DNA of 64,000 nt from Capronia americana (taxonomy: Eukaryota > Ascomycota > Eurotiomycetes > Chaetothyriales > Herpotrichiellaceae), in NCBI GenBank assembly GCA_016110215.1, contig JADWQD010000003.1, positions 1,364,001-1,428,000 of the forward strand. Reading direction: 5' to 3'. Positions 23,968 through 36,138 of the stretch are shown piece after piece; position 1 is the first letter of the stretch, and each line of letters begins with the position of its first letter. A model generated the notes under the pieces. That model searched no databases. It saw only the letters and a program-made list of their open reading frames with translations, and was not told where the DNA came from. Both the position numbers and the translations under genes were made by a program.

Positions 23968-26287
23968 ACAAATGGAATCTGCCCCGAGATCGACATGTAA
24001 GTAACAGTGGGATGGAGTGTCTTCTGCATCGCCGCCCGTGTACACGTCCTTCATTCCTAAGTGTGTGTGCGCGTGGGGGTGGAATTCGCAAAATGTGAGA
24101 AGCGATGAGATAAAAGCAGAATCATCATCAGCATACCAACATGATCTGTTGTACTTGCCACTTTGACGTACTCAGGGACAAAAACTGGCAGAGCTCCCTC
24201 CAAGCACATTACCTTGTCTTCCGACCGACGCGACCTATAAGACAAGGAGGCCTCTCATGTACCAACATATGATAACTGCCACCGTCGGGGTTGCTTGAGG
24301 CTGCGTGCTCGGTATTACTATCGAGATCTTAGCAGCACCGGACTTTTGGGCGGCCCCCAGTGTCGTACGTGCCACCGTCCTCGCAGGCTTGGCTGTCTAC
24401 GACGAGGTACCTCGTACAGACTTGGTTAAGCTGAGCCATTTTTCATTCGTCTGCGGTCCTGCCGTGGCCTGTCACAATTCGTCGCTGTTCCGCACTCCTA
24501 GGCCGCCATCCACCACCCAGCTTGACAAAGTCGCTGGTCATGTGTCGGGAGGACGGGACAACGACATTGCTTTCCTCATTGGCTGGGTATAACAAATTTG
24601 CATGAATCCTGCCTACCCCACAAGCTGCTTGTGGAGTCGATGCTTGAACGCGGACATCAAAGCGGTTACTGGTGCTGTGGATCGACAGACATCTGGCTGG
24701 GGTTTATCGCGACCTACTCTGAGATCATACGGATTTTAAATGGCTCATACAGATGTCGATCTGATTGTTGCATGAGGGAATAAGATATCAAGCGCTTCCA
24801 GATGTCAAAATTGGCTCGTATAAAACATGCTGGAGGGGGCTTCGTCACTCGTCACTCGTCACATGCCACAACGTCCTTCAGTCAAGGATCGAAGGTACAG
24901 TTTTGCGAATGCCTCTGATCCTCTGCATTTTCCTCGCATACATCCTTTCCCCGATCTCGTTAGTTGCAGTGGCATTGTTGTACTTTTTGATTTCTTGGAA
25001 TGCTGGAAGGTCGCTCCTGGCGTGACTTAAATAAGGTCTGGAGAAGGATACCATCTGCCTCGCTCCAGGGCCATTCTCTTCTTTTCTCGAGCCACTTTGG
25101 TCCAGCAGCTGCAAGCTTCGAAGAACTCACTGACTCGGATCTGGTCGATAGCGGAGCAGCGGACATACTGCGACTGTGTCCAAGCAACATGAGGTCAACC
25201 ACATCCGGGCCGGCTGCTGCTGTTGAGCCCAGAACAATATGGGAGCCCTCGACCGCCAAATCAGTGACGAATGTCTCCAAAATCACAGGTTAATGACATC
25301 TGTGTGCCACAGAAGAACGGAATTCTAATTCGCAATCAGTCACTCCAGCATCCTCCTCGGCTCCTCGTCCTATCGATCAGATCACGGATGCATATCGTGT
25401 TCGCTATGCGGCTTACCTCGCATCGACTTTCCATATCTCAGTCGAGGCCGCAAACATCGAAGCAGCCTTCCAGCTTCAGCCTCGCCGCCGCTCCGAATCA
25501 TCCGAATCGGAGTTTTACAGAGAGCGATGACTGGCTTGGTTGACAAATGGACAGGTGCGTGCGCACCGCAGAGATTCAGAGTGCGGGTGGCTGAGGTGAC
25601 AGTTGCAATGGGCAATAGTCGCAGTCTTGGGCATGTGGTTCGTACATATCAAGTGACCGATAGAAATTACACATCCCTACCATATCAGGACTCTCGCGAA
25701 CCAAAGACATGAGCGCTTGAACTACCGTATGCCAGTATGACCAAGTCGTGGTTAGCCGTGATTCCGATCTTGCTGAGGTCTCGAATTCGATGACCAAGGC
25801 AATTTCGGAGGGCATTTGTACACAGTAGGGGGCCCAACATTGGAGCAAGCGTGGATTTGTCTCGCGCTGGATTTCCGGGTGGAGTCGACAGACTGTGAAG
25901 TACAGGCGTTCGTCAGAGCAGTCAGATCCAAGAATCAGCTACATTTGGCTGACAAAAATGCCTCATGCTGAATGCCGCAAGTTTGATTAGGGACAGAAGG
26001 TTGGGGTTTCTTCAAGGTTGGTATCGCACGAGCAAGTGGCGGGGGCTGTGCTGCCACTCACTAGACTCCTTCCAAACCCATCTCCGCTTGATTGCATGCT
26101 GCGATGAGGTGGAGGAGACGTGAATGGATCCGTCTTCGGTAAGACGGAACAACATGTGTTTCTTGGCTCCTCGGTCGCTAAACTCTCACTACACACTCGC
26201 TCGCTCGCTGCTGTCCTCGTCACTCTCGCTTTGGCGGTCTGCCTCGCAGTCTTCAATCAATGACTGCAGACGGGAGCTGCTCCATCG
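23968..26287. other. Intergenic, 2.3 kb, no gene seen
   Basis: Both strands show only short frames that overlap one another, many without ATG. There is no recognisable family. The CAX promoter lies at the right end. No clear repeat structure was found. Confidence 0.45.
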
Positions 26288-28335
26288 ATGGCAGCATCTC
26301 GAGAGAAGATGAATCAGAAAATGCTGGCGATGATGACGACGCGGGAGAAGCTAGCCGCCTGGTTCCTAGGTATTCCTCTCTGCTCTTGCGTGCTGCGTGC
26401 GGTCTGAGTTAACCCTCACTCCCAGGTCCCGTTCAGCAGTCTTGAGCAAGTACCAGACGCCTTACGTTCTCGACATGTATGTCTAATCAAACCGGCAGAA
26501 TGGATTCCTCACGTCCTCCAGCACTTGTCTCCAGTCCATCGTCATGTGCACAGCCCGCCTGAAGAGTCAGCCGTTTCCAAGCCGGACCGAAGATGGTACT
26601 CGCGTTGTCTAGCAGATGCATTCGGCACCATTCGCAACATTTTGTTTTACTCGAAGCTCAACGTTCTTCTCATTATTGTTCCGCTCGCCATCACCAGCTA
26701 TCTGATACACACAAACCGAATCTTGGTCTTTACGGCAAATCTCATCGCTGTCGTTCCGCTCTCCAGCCTGCTTACATGCGCCACGGAGAACATTGCTCGA
26801 GAATCAGGCGATGTCGTTGGCGCCCTTGTCAACGTGACTTTTGGCAACCTCGTCGAGATTGTGATCTTGTGAGTTATGCAACCCAAAGAACCAATGCTTT
26901 TGCTAACATTCACGAGTTTGTACGCACGTCGTTGCTGTTGTCTGTCTGCCGGCACCTGACTGATGCCTACAGGATTGCTCTCTACCACAATCGACTTGAA
27001 GTGGTACAGGCATCACTTCTAGGCTCCATCCTAGTCAACCTGCTGCTCATTCTCGGCATCGCCATCCTAGCTGGAAGTCTCCGTCATCATCAGCTCGCGC
27101 AGAACAAGGAGGACGCGCAAACACTGGCTTGTCTGCTAAGCTTCTCCGTCTTGAGTTTGCTCATCCCCGTAAGTCATTTCTGGGATACGGCGCCGTTGAC
27201 GACTAACCGCTTGCAGAATGCCTTCTACCATTCGTTCCAGGATGCGAAGACCGCCTCCGCAGCCGTACTAACCTTGAGTCGGGTGTCGTCCCTAACCCTT
27301 TTAGTAATATATCTGCTCTATATCTTCCTGCAGATTAGGAAGATTCCCCAGAACCAACCATCCATTGATGTGATGAACTTCGACGAATTTTCTACTGCGG
27401 ACGCACCAAATCAAGACGCCAGATCCTCCGATGCACTATTACTCCCTCGTTCGATCAGGTTTCAGGATGAGGAAGCTGGGCACAGTCACCCAGCCAAAAG
27501 TCGCGGCCGAAGAGATAGTCTGGAGATGTCGGCTCTCGGCGGCTCAGGGGAGTCACACGTCGACTCCGAAGAACTACACGACCGCTTCGATTTTGAATCC
27601 TCAACTAACGGCGAGGAGCTCGAGCCGCCACTGCAACCTGACAAGAATCGACAATCCCGAAACTCGATCTATCAGTATCCCCCCAGCAGAGCGCGATCTG
27701 AATCACTTCAATCAAGGCATCGACAGCAGCGTAGCCGGCATCACCCATCGTTCTCAGGCTCCAGCACCAGCCTGCCTCGACTGCTCGTGGGCAGCTCGAG
27801 GTCCAGCGCCGAGCACCTTCGTGATGTCTACGCACCGAACGACTCGCCCCCAAATATCGGGCGTGTAGCATCAAGCTTGCTTCTTGTCATATCTTCCCTC
27901 CTTGTCGCTGTCTGCGCCGAATTCATGGTGGACACTCTTGACGATATGGTCGAATCCGGGCCGTTTCCCCAGGCCTTCATCGGGTTGATCATCCTCCCCA
28001 TAGCGGGCAATTGTGCTGAGCTCTTCACCGCCACCTATGTTGCCGCCAACGGCAACTTCGACCTGGCGATTGGTGTCTCCGTCGGGTCCTCGGTTCAGAT
28101 CTCTCTCCTTGTCACGCCGCTCATCGTCATTGCTGGGTGGATTCTGCACAGAGACATGACCATGTACTTTGACCTTTTCGGTACCGTGGCGCTCTTCGCA
28201 ACCACATTCCTGGTGAATGTCCTCATTGTGTACGGCAAATCCAACTTCTTGGAGGGAAGCTTGCTCTTTGCTTGCTATTTCATAATTGCCGTCGGTGCAT
28301 ATCTCTTTCCGACCCCGGAAAATCGTGCGGTGTAG
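26288..28335 (+). CDS. CAX-family cation/proton exchanger (vacuolar Ca2+ type)
   Basis: This is predicted to swap cytosolic Ca2+ (or another divalent cation) for protons across the vacuolar or another organelle membrane. There are four exons: 26288-26369, 26499-26868, 26973-27168 and 27217-28335, giving 588 aa. The first exon and the 129-bp first intron are inferred from phase only. The ATG at 26288 follows an in-frame TGA at 26261. Hydrophobic segments fill residues 75-260 and 432-582, two halves as in the CAX fold. A polar Ser/Arg/His-rich loop of about 170 residues separates them. The two alpha-repeat motifs are GNLVEIVI (143-150) and GNCAELFTA (480-488). Both keep the Asn and Glu of the canonical GNAxE but replace its Ala. 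This marks it as a diverged CAX paralogue. Confidence 0.85.
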
Positions 28336-29328
28336 CAACTGCTCACACAAAGATTGATGTTGATATGACTGGGGTATTGGATGACACGAGCGGGGGAGAG
28401 CTCTAGGGTCAACGACTGCTATTCGCCATTGTGGAAAGTTGCAGAGTACACATTGGCAGACCATGGATATAGATAGACCTTCACATACTGTTGAGCGCTG
28501 TACAGAATCTTCAACGAAGCCGCAATTGAGCGACATTGTCACGCTATTCATGGCCTACAGCGATGCTCTTCATCTCTCGCGTTTCCTTCTCCCCTCGGGC
28601 AATGTGCATTCCATGCTTGCTCGCACCATCCTTCCGTTAATTGCAAGGACAAAAGAAGCATTCCCGACTCATCCGCCGCCAAATTCCGCCCTACAACTAT
28701 CACAAGGTAATCCCGCGCCCCGCATGCACAGTCCCGCAAGGCCACCACACCGGTTTGTAGACGCCCCGCCGAGTTGTGCAGCGGGACGGACCCCAGATTC
28801 TCAGCACGTCGGTCGTTCCCACAACCTGTGACCGTCACTCGCTACGTCTGCTAGTTGATCGCCATGGGTGAGGCACCAACAGCCAGCGAATAGGTCTATC
28901 CCGAGTGAGGAGGAGTTCTTGAACTTGCCCTTGGCACCCCGACTTGCCCTGCGGATGCAGGCAATAATCAATAGCATCGACCGTACTGTTGTGACTGTCT
29001 TGGCCTGAGCACGGGGTCGACGAACGGTGCTGTATACGTCCCGCCGTCAGAGCTGGATCTTGACTTACCTCATACAGTGTATATTGGCCCTTGCTTCTCC
29101 AGGCGCCCGTTGCATGTTGGCCCTGACCAACTGACCAACCTGCCGGGTCTGCATCGGAGTATTCCTGCTGCCACCTTCGCTCTACATAGCGCCTGTCAGC
29201 CTCCCCAGTCTGTGTGTTAGAAAGCGTCCAGACAGTCGCGCCTATCAAATCTATCCATCAGCCACAGTGTATGCAAGGTCCGTTCCCGAAGCACGCGAAG
29301 CTGACATTGATCAATCTAGACCACGCTC
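28336..29328. other. Intergenic between CAX and alpha/beta hydrolase genes
   Basis: About 1 kb between two tandem plus-strand genes. Frames up to 137 codons overlap on opposite strands and have no family. It should contain the CAX 3' UTR and the hydrolase promoter. Confidence 0.45.
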
Positions 29329-30282
29329 ATGGCCGAGTTGTCTTTGAAATTGGCCGACGGGTCAGTCCTCACGGGCAAGACCTATCTCACGCTCCAGCCC
29401 GCCTTGGAACTCTCGTCCCCTTCTGTCCCATTGCTCGTTCTAGTGCATGGCGGTGGCTGTACGTGCGAGTTCTTTGACGTCGACTCGAAACATTCGGTCC
29501 GTCATTTCAGCGAAGTCCTAGGCATCCCAGTGGTCACTATCAACCGACCGGGATATGGCGGGACTCTGGCTCTTGCGGGGGATGAAGCAGACGACTCCAC
29601 GACCTTCATCCAACGCCACGGTCGATGGGTGCATGAACTGGCCCTGCCGGCGATATGGAAGGAGTACTCTGCCTCCCTGGGCGTCTCCTCCATCGTGGTG
29701 TACGGCGAGTCGATCGGCGGCGCCGTCTGCACCGTCGCAGCAGGCCTTCACGCGAAAGACCCAGCGCAATATAAGCTGGCCGGGTTGGTTCTCTCGGCCA
29801 TGGGATCGGCGCCCAAGACCGAGCCCTTAAAGCCGTTGTTTGAGGATGAAAGCATGAAGGGGAAGCAATTGTCAATCCCGAAAGAAATATCGGCACCGCT
29901 TGCTGTCGCGGACGACCAGAACGTAGCCGACGCTGCAGTTTGGAACGCAAGCACGTGCCACCATCCCACTTCAGTTGAGGAGATCTACGACATCAATATG
30001 CAGTGGCCGACGTACTGGCGGTCATATGCCAAGGAAGTCCGAGTCCAGGTCCTCTATTCAATGGGCGAGTTTGACAATCTCTGGCATTTGAGTGCGAAAA
30101 CTATGAACGAGTTTACCGAGGCCTTCACGTCGTCGCCCTGGGTGGAAAGCAGGTTGATGAAGAACGCGCCACATTGCATTGAGTTCGGTTATCAGTGCTC
30201 GGGGTTTCTGCTGCGCGTGTTCGGATTTGCACTCGAATGTGCTGTCTCTATGACGATAGATGAGGCGAAGGGCAAAACTTGA
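29329..30282 (+). CDS. Alpha/beta hydrolase
   Basis: This is a single-exon gene for a 317-aa soluble hydrolase of the alpha/beta fold. The oxyanion motif HGGG is at residues 40-43. The nucleophile elbow is GESIGG with Ser128. The likely acid is Asp249 in MGEFDN and the catalytic His is His282 in APHCIEF. The triad is therefore complete and in the right order. There is no signal peptide, so a cytosolic or peroxisomal site is likely, and the C-terminus (GKT) is not a PTS1. The substrate cannot be inferred; neighbours give no pathway context. The ATG at 29329 immediately precedes the first beta-strand and is the only sensible start. Confidence 0.87.
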   Translation: MAELSLKLADGSVLTGKTYLTLQPALELSSPSVPLLVLVHGGGCTCEFFDVDSKHSVRHFSEVLGIPVVTINRPGYGGTLALAGDEADDSTTFIQRHGRWVHELALPAIWKEYSASLGVSSIVVYGESIGGAVCTVAAGLHAKDPAQYKLAGLVLSAMGSAPKTEPLKPLFEDESMKGKQLSIPKEISAPLAVADDQNVADAAVWNASTCHHPTSVEEIYDINMQWPTYWRSYAKEVRVQVLYSMGEFDNLWHLSAKTMNEFTEAFTSSPWVESRLMKNAPHCIEFGYQCSGFLLRVFGFALECAVSMTIDEAKGKT

Positions 30283-31472
30283 ATGGGGGACAAGGCAGCG
30301 AGAAGGCTCTGAGCAAGCCTTGCGACCAAATATGCCAAGCACAGAATGTGCGACAAAACATGCCAAGATATTTCTCTTCCCCTCCGCTTCGGCACCGCCC
30401 GGCCACTTTTCCTTGCCTTTCACTTCGACCATCAACCTCCTTGTAAAGCGCTAGTAGCTTACTCCACATGAGCCGGCTCGATGGCAATGCGCGATAAGAG
30501 AGGAGCGGCACGCAGAATTGTCGAGCGCTTATCCGCCACCCTTACCGTGCTGCATCCTTCCTGTATCGGACTGGCTGTGAGGCTTTTCGCTTCTTGCCGG
30601 CCCGGGGTATGTGGCGTCCTCGCACCGCGTTGTGACCAGGTCTCAAATGTGAGGCTCTGGAACTCTCCAGGTTTGTCGAGCTTCGGCAGAGTTGTTGGAG
30701 GCTGCTATGAGTGCCTGAGAGCCTCGTCCGCAGCCAACCGCAGCAGTCAGTTTCTTATCTCGAGATGACCATTCCTGTTCCTTACGGTTGAGTTACTCAC
30801 CCCCGCATGATTCAGCGTCAAGTACTACCCAAGCTAAAGCTAAATGATCCTTGCGAAGTCTGATTAACGTCCACCATGACGCTGGTCAGGAATGGGGTGC
30901 TACGCTGTCAAGCTGCCGACCTCATGTCTGCCTAGGCCATCTCCGATAAGGCCTCCTCCTACCTTGCCTTTTCCGATGCTTTTGCCGATCAAGCTCTTGA
31001 AGCTCTGTCGAAGCTCCAGACGTCGGGTGTCACCCAAGCAATATGTGAACCAATTGTCAACCGCCCTCGACCTCCTCGATGGACGAGCCCATGTGGGTAC
31101 TTACCCGGAACCTCCGCCTGTCCACCCATGTCGTTGCTATTCTAGATCCGATGAGAAGCTGTAATGGGCTACACGATCATACCACGCGGGACGTCATGCT
31201 TGATCGGCCAATGGGCCTCTGTGAGAGTTTCTCATCATCCCACAGGAAGCACGTCTCGAAGGTGTGTAGCCGAGCTACAGCCCGATTGAGTCAGTCTGAG
31301 AGCTTCGAAGCGAGATCGACGGAAGGTCCCATGCTGAACTAAGTTGCTTTTCCCGAATCCTGTTCCTGGTGCAATGTCATCCTGTCCTCGCTAGATCTTA
31401 TATCTCTGCGGTAGCTGCACCTTTAGTCCAACTTCAACCACCATCCTGGTCTACCGAGATCCAAGGAAGACG
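30283..31472. other. Intergenic, 1.2 kb
   Basis: Nothing gene-like was found between the hydrolase and carboxypeptidase genes. Short frames of up to 125 codons are mutual shadows. The right part should contain the carboxypeptidase promoter. Confidence 0.45.
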
Positions 31473-33434
31473 ATGGCTTTCACCAACTGGCACAGACTGC
31501 TCCTGGTGGTCAACTTCTTGCTGGCGGCCACCTCTGCACACCGCCGAGATGTTGCCCAGAATCGAGGATTTCATCCGGGAGCGCTCAGGGACATGGAAGC
31601 AAGGGCATTGATGGCTCGAAATACTCCGCCAAATGATCGACTGTACTATACCAACTCGAGCAAAAGTGAGTCCAATCTGCTTGCCAACGCTGCCTACCAG
31701 TCCTTGGTTCTTGACGTGCTGACGCTCCAAACTAGAGTACTACGTTGATGCACTACCGGAGGTGCCGAGCAGCTTCATGACAGAGATGTACTCTGGTGTC
31801 ATTCCCCTCAACATGTCCGATGATTCCCGTGGCATGTTCTTTATCTTCCAACCTCGTGTCGGACCGCCAGTCGATGAGATCACCATCTGGTTCAATGGCG
31901 GACCAGGTAAGCAGCTGCATTTGTTTTGCGAAGGCCAAGCTCCCAAGCTCATTACGTCCCAGGCTGCAGCTCTCTCGAAGGCTTCCTCCAGGAGAATGGC
32001 CGGATCCAATGGTCCTGGGGCCAGTACTCGCCTGGTATCAATCCCTATTCGTGGGTGAACTTGACCAATATGCTTTGGGTCGAGTATCCTATCGGCGTAG
32101 GTTTCTCGCGAGGTGAACCGACGGCCACGAACGAGGAAGAACCCGCTGCTGAATTCATTGAGTTCTTCCGCAACTTTCAGGTAAGACCCATCGACCATGA
32201 CATGCAGAAAGACCATTTTAACTCGAGCTCCTAGACTATTTTCAATATCAGTAACCACAAGATTTACGTGACCGGGGAAAGCTATGCAGGTACGTACAAA
32301 GACTTCCGGCCAGAATGCAACAGTGGTAACAAGAGCTCAATAGGTCGATATGTGCCATACGTGGCAAACGCAATACTTGACCAGAACGACACCACACACT
32401 TCAATCTCTCAGGTACTTGCCGTCCCGTAATCAAGACGCACTCTTCAACCATCAACTAACCCCCCATCCCAGGCGCTCTCGTTTATGACCCCTGTATTGG
32501 CTCCTACGACTATCTCAACGCCATCCAAGTCTATCCATGGATCGAACAGTATAACAACATAATGGGCTTCAACGACTCCTTCCTCGCAAACCTCGCCGAC
32601 CAAGACGAGAAGTGTGGATATGCGCAATACCGTCAAGACTTCATGCACTTCCCACCCAACGGCACGCAGCCGCCTCTCTACTTCAACGCGACAGACGATC
32701 CGGATTGTGATCTATGGGACTTGGTCTACGACACGGCGTATAGCGTCAATCCGTGCTTCAACGTCTACGAACCGAACCTGCAGTGTCCTCTCCTGTCCGA
32801 TCCTCTAGGATTCCCGAGTGATCTGATTTACTCGTACCCAGGCCTTCCGCCTTATTTTAACCGCACCGATGTGAAGAAGGCGTTGCACGTACCTGTGGAC
32901 AGTGACTGGGCGCTGTGCACGGGGCCAGTCTTCGTGGGCGAGGGCGGGCCAGAAGACTTGGGCGATTCGAGTCTCGACCCGATCCAAGCCGTCTTGCCAA
33001 GAATCATCGAGGCGACGAACCGCGTCTTAGTGTATGTTGTTGTTATTCACCCCCTTGTCGATTTGGCAGTCAAGACCCAGATCAAGCGAGCTAACTGCTC
33101 ATACAGCTCCAATGGCGCGTTCGACCTCGACGTGCTCGGCAACGGCACAATGCTCGCAATCCAAAACATGACGTGGAACGGGCTGCAAGGGTTCCAAACC
33201 GCGCCCAACACAACTATCTCCATCAAAATCCCCGACATCCAGTATCAGGAGGTCTTCATTGACAGCGGGTTCGGAGCGATAGACTCCCCCCAAGGAATCA
33301 TGGGCATTCAGCACTTCGAGCGTGGGCTGATGTGGGCGGAGACTTATCTCAGTGGACACATGCAGCCTCAGTTCCAGCCCAGGAGCTCGTACAGGCACAT
33401 GCAGTGGCTGTTGGGGAGGATCGATGCTCTGTGA
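31473..33434 (+). CDS. Secreted serine carboxypeptidase, family S10
   Basis: This is predicted to remove C-terminal residues from peptides at acidic pH, in the vacuole or outside the cell. There are seven exons: 31473-31665, 31736-31906, 31963-32180, 32235-32289, 32344-32412, 32473-33031 and 33107-33434, giving 530 aa. A signal peptide is evident: a basic start, then LLLVVNFLLAATSA. Family marks in order are WFNGGPGCSSLEG, VEYPIGVGFS, the catalytic Ser210 in GESYAG, Asp428 in NGAFDLD and His506 in SGHMQP. The protein has about ten N-x-S/T sites, fitting a glycosylated secreted protein. All six introns are 53-75 bp with good splice sites, and three of them interrupt conserved motifs (GGPG, GESYAG, FNLSG). 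Loss of any one exon would break the catalytic fold. Confidence 0.93.
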
Positions 33435-33738
33435 GGTGAACGGGCTTGGCTGCAGGTAATGGTCGAAAACAAGGACGCCCAGCTTTGGGGTGTTGTCTGG
33501 GGGCACTTGCTGTCTTGCGTAAGAATTTAGAACCGACGCTAAAGACAATGCCTCAATTGCTGCTGTTTCGACGATATACCCTCTAATACGATATATCATA
33601 TAGATGTTCGATATTCGATATACGATATATTCCTTGATGCCTCTGGATCTATCTAGTCGGTCTATGTGACACGGATGTCTATCCCGTGCGGCACAACTAT
33701 GGTTCGAGGAATGCTTGCGAGTTTCCTCTCGCCCCCGT
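33435..33738. terminator. Convergent 3' region with CGATAT-rich tract
   Basis: This 304-bp gap separates the convergent stops of the carboxypeptidase and CoA-transferase genes. At 33572-33628 the word CGATAT occurs five times in 57 bp (33572, 33589, 33609, 33616, 33623) within an AT-rich run. AT-rich tracts of this sort commonly contain fungal 3'-end processing signals, so a role in termination of one or both genes is a reasonable inference. Confidence 0.4.
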
Positions 33739-35633
33739 TTAAAAGGTCCCGACCTCCTCAGCAACAGTGAACCTGGCGCTCGTCCTCTTCCTCACCTCCT
33801 CCACACTCACGCCCTCAGCCACCTCCTTCAGCACCAACCCGGACCCACCGACCCTGTCAACCTCAAACACGGCCAGCTCCGTAATGATCAGACTGACCAC
33901 GCCCTTTCCCGTCAACGGCAACTCACACTCCTCCACGATCTTGCTCCGCCCGTCCCGGTCAGCGTGGTACGTGCAGACGATGATCTTGGTCTGATCCGGG
34001 TTGGACACGAGATCCATGGCGCCGCCCATGCCGTTGAACGCCTTGCCCGGGATGATATAGTTGGCCAGGTCGCCCGAGGCACTCACCTGCAGGGCGCCCA
34101 GGAGGGACACGTCGACGTGCCCGCCGCGGATCATGGCGAAGGACTCGGCGCTGTCGAACGTGCTGGCCCCGGGCACGAGCGTGACGGCCTCCTTGCCCGC
34201 GTTGATGGTGTCCGGGTCGGCCTCCTCGATCGTGCGAGGGTAGGGTCCCATCCCCACGATCCCGTTCTCCGACTGCAGCCACACCTTCGTGGAGGGGGGC
34301 AGGAACGAGGGCGCCAGCGTCGGGATCCCCACGCCTAGATTGACGTAGGCGCCGTCTTTGAGCTCGCGGGCCGCGCGGCGCGCGATGCGCGTGCGTTTGC
34401 GTGCTTCTTCATCAGCCGCGCCGCCGCCGCTCTGACTCTGAGTACTTTCGGCGTCGGTGCTGCTGCTGCTGGTCGGCGGCGGCGGCTGCGCCAACACAAT
34501 CTTCTCGATATGTTTGGCCGACGTGGCCGGGCAGATGCGGTCGATGTAGATCCCCGGCAGGTCGATGTGGTCGGGATCCAGACTGCCCACGGGCACGACG
34601 TGCTCGGCCTCGACGATGGCCAGGCGCGCGGCCTTGGGCATCAGCACGCCGTACGTCTTGGTCGTCGAGCGGAAGATGCAGTTCCCCGCCGTGTCGGCCT
34701 TCCAGGCGCGCACGATCGCCACGTCCCCCTTCAGCGCCGTTTCGAGCAGGTACGTGCGCCCGTCGAAGATGCGGGTCTCGCGCGGCCGACCTGGCTCCGC
34801 AACGGCATGCTTGCCCGTCGCGGCGTCGCGGGGCCCCAGACGGTGGGGAATGCCGCCCGTCTCGATCAGCGTACGCGCCCCCGTGGCGGTGAAGAAGGCC
34901 GGGATGCCGGCCCCGGCGGCGCGCAGGCGCTCGGCGATGGTCCCCTGTGGGCACAGCTCCACCGCGACTTTGCCCTCGTGGTACTGCTTGCCCAGGGGCT
35001 TGTTGTTGCCGATGAAGGAGACGATCCAGCGCGAGACCTGGCCCGTCGGGCTGAGTTTGGCGAGCCCGTACTCGCCGGCGCCGGCGTTGTTGGACACGAC
35101 CGTCAGATTGCGCGTGCCTTTGCGGCGGATGGCGTCGATGAGAGTTTCTGTGTGTTTTGCGAGGTTTGGTCAGATCGTGGTACTTCTCACCTCAAGTAAG
35201 GGGGGCCGCGTGGGAGCGGATGCACTCGTAGATCCAGAATTCAGATTCCAGATCCAGATCCAGGAAAGCTCATGTTGAGATCAGGAAACAAAACAAAACA
35301 AAACAACATACCCGCCACACCGGAGAGCCCGAACCCAGCCGACAAAATGACGCTCCCGTCCTTGAGATCGGCAATTGCGTCGTCGGCGCTCTTGTAGACT
35401 TTCGAAGAACCTTGCCCGGCTGTGCTAGTGTCGGTGTCAACACGCTCTCGTGCCTTTCTCGAGCCGGCGCTGAATGGTTGCTTCTGCCCCTCCCGTGTCG
35501 AAACCGAGATCACGTATGTCCCCCATCCGACGACTCTGCGCCGTTTGCAGGCTGCGACTGGGGCTCCTTGACGTAGCGTTGCCCAAAGAGTTGCCTCCTT
35601 CAGGCAGGACGACGCCCCCAGCAAGAACGACAT
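33739..35633 (-). CDS. Succinyl-CoA:3-ketoacid CoA-transferase (SCOT-type)
   Basis: This mitochondrial enzyme moves CoA between succinyl-CoA and a keto acid or other carboxylate. Exon 1 is 35633-35312 and exon 2 is 35147-33739. The intron (164 bp) is long for this window. The 576-aa protein joins the A and B subunit halves of bacterial enzymes. The A half starts with KVYKSADDAIADLKDGSVILSAGFGLSG. The linker is a low-complexity Pro/Ser/Gln run near residues 328-350. The B half contains the catalytic Glu (about residue 401) in SENGIVGMGP. The first 65 residues are basic, without acidic residues in the first 10, and could be a mitochondrial presequence. They have weak family similarity, so an extra intron there cannot be excluded. 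Exon 2 is markedly GC-rich. Relation to the neighbouring dioxygenase is unproven. Confidence 0.92.
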
Positions 35634-36138
35634 GTCGAAGCTCTAGAAGCGGCCCCTAACTAGAGAGTGACGGCGGCGCACCCGGTACTCCGTGTGTATT
35701 TGGGCTCTGCCGCATTAACGGGAGGGTATCTATTTCCAGAAGAGAATATAACGACCCTCGACTCAACTCCGCCGGTATAGCATAACTAAACAACTGCTTC
35801 GCTTGGTTGAACTCCAGGTCCTAGAGGTTGACTGCAGGTGTATAAAGAAGGCGGTCGATGTTGGACGGACTTGCGCCGGTTTGGCTCCGGCTTCGACTTC
35901 GGCCCCGACGTCGGATCCAATTTCGGGTATTGATCTGGTGCCGAGTGGAGAGCACAGGGGTACATGTACGTGTTGTAAGCCCAGAAGACACACTCTGATG
36001 AAACGAGACCTCTGCATGTGGCTACAGATGTATGCATACACGGCGTGGCCGTCAATTGTGCTCAGAAACTGCAAAAGCTATGATTGATATTCCTGGGTCT
36101 TCGACACTGAACGCGGAGTTGCACGCTGATGCTGGTGC
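35634..36138. other. Intergenic between CoA-transferase and dioxygenase genes
   Basis: This 0.5-kb gap lies between two minus-strand genes and should contain the CoA-transferase promoter and the dioxygenase 3' UTR. GTACTCCGT, a partial match to the recurring intergenic word, occurs at 35685-35693. No gene was seen. Confidence 0.5.

Noticed and set aside
26260..26369. ATG at 26260 opening an acidic 36-codon exon before the CAX gene
   Set aside because: Its phase does not join to the CAX exon at 26499; the frame from 26288 does.
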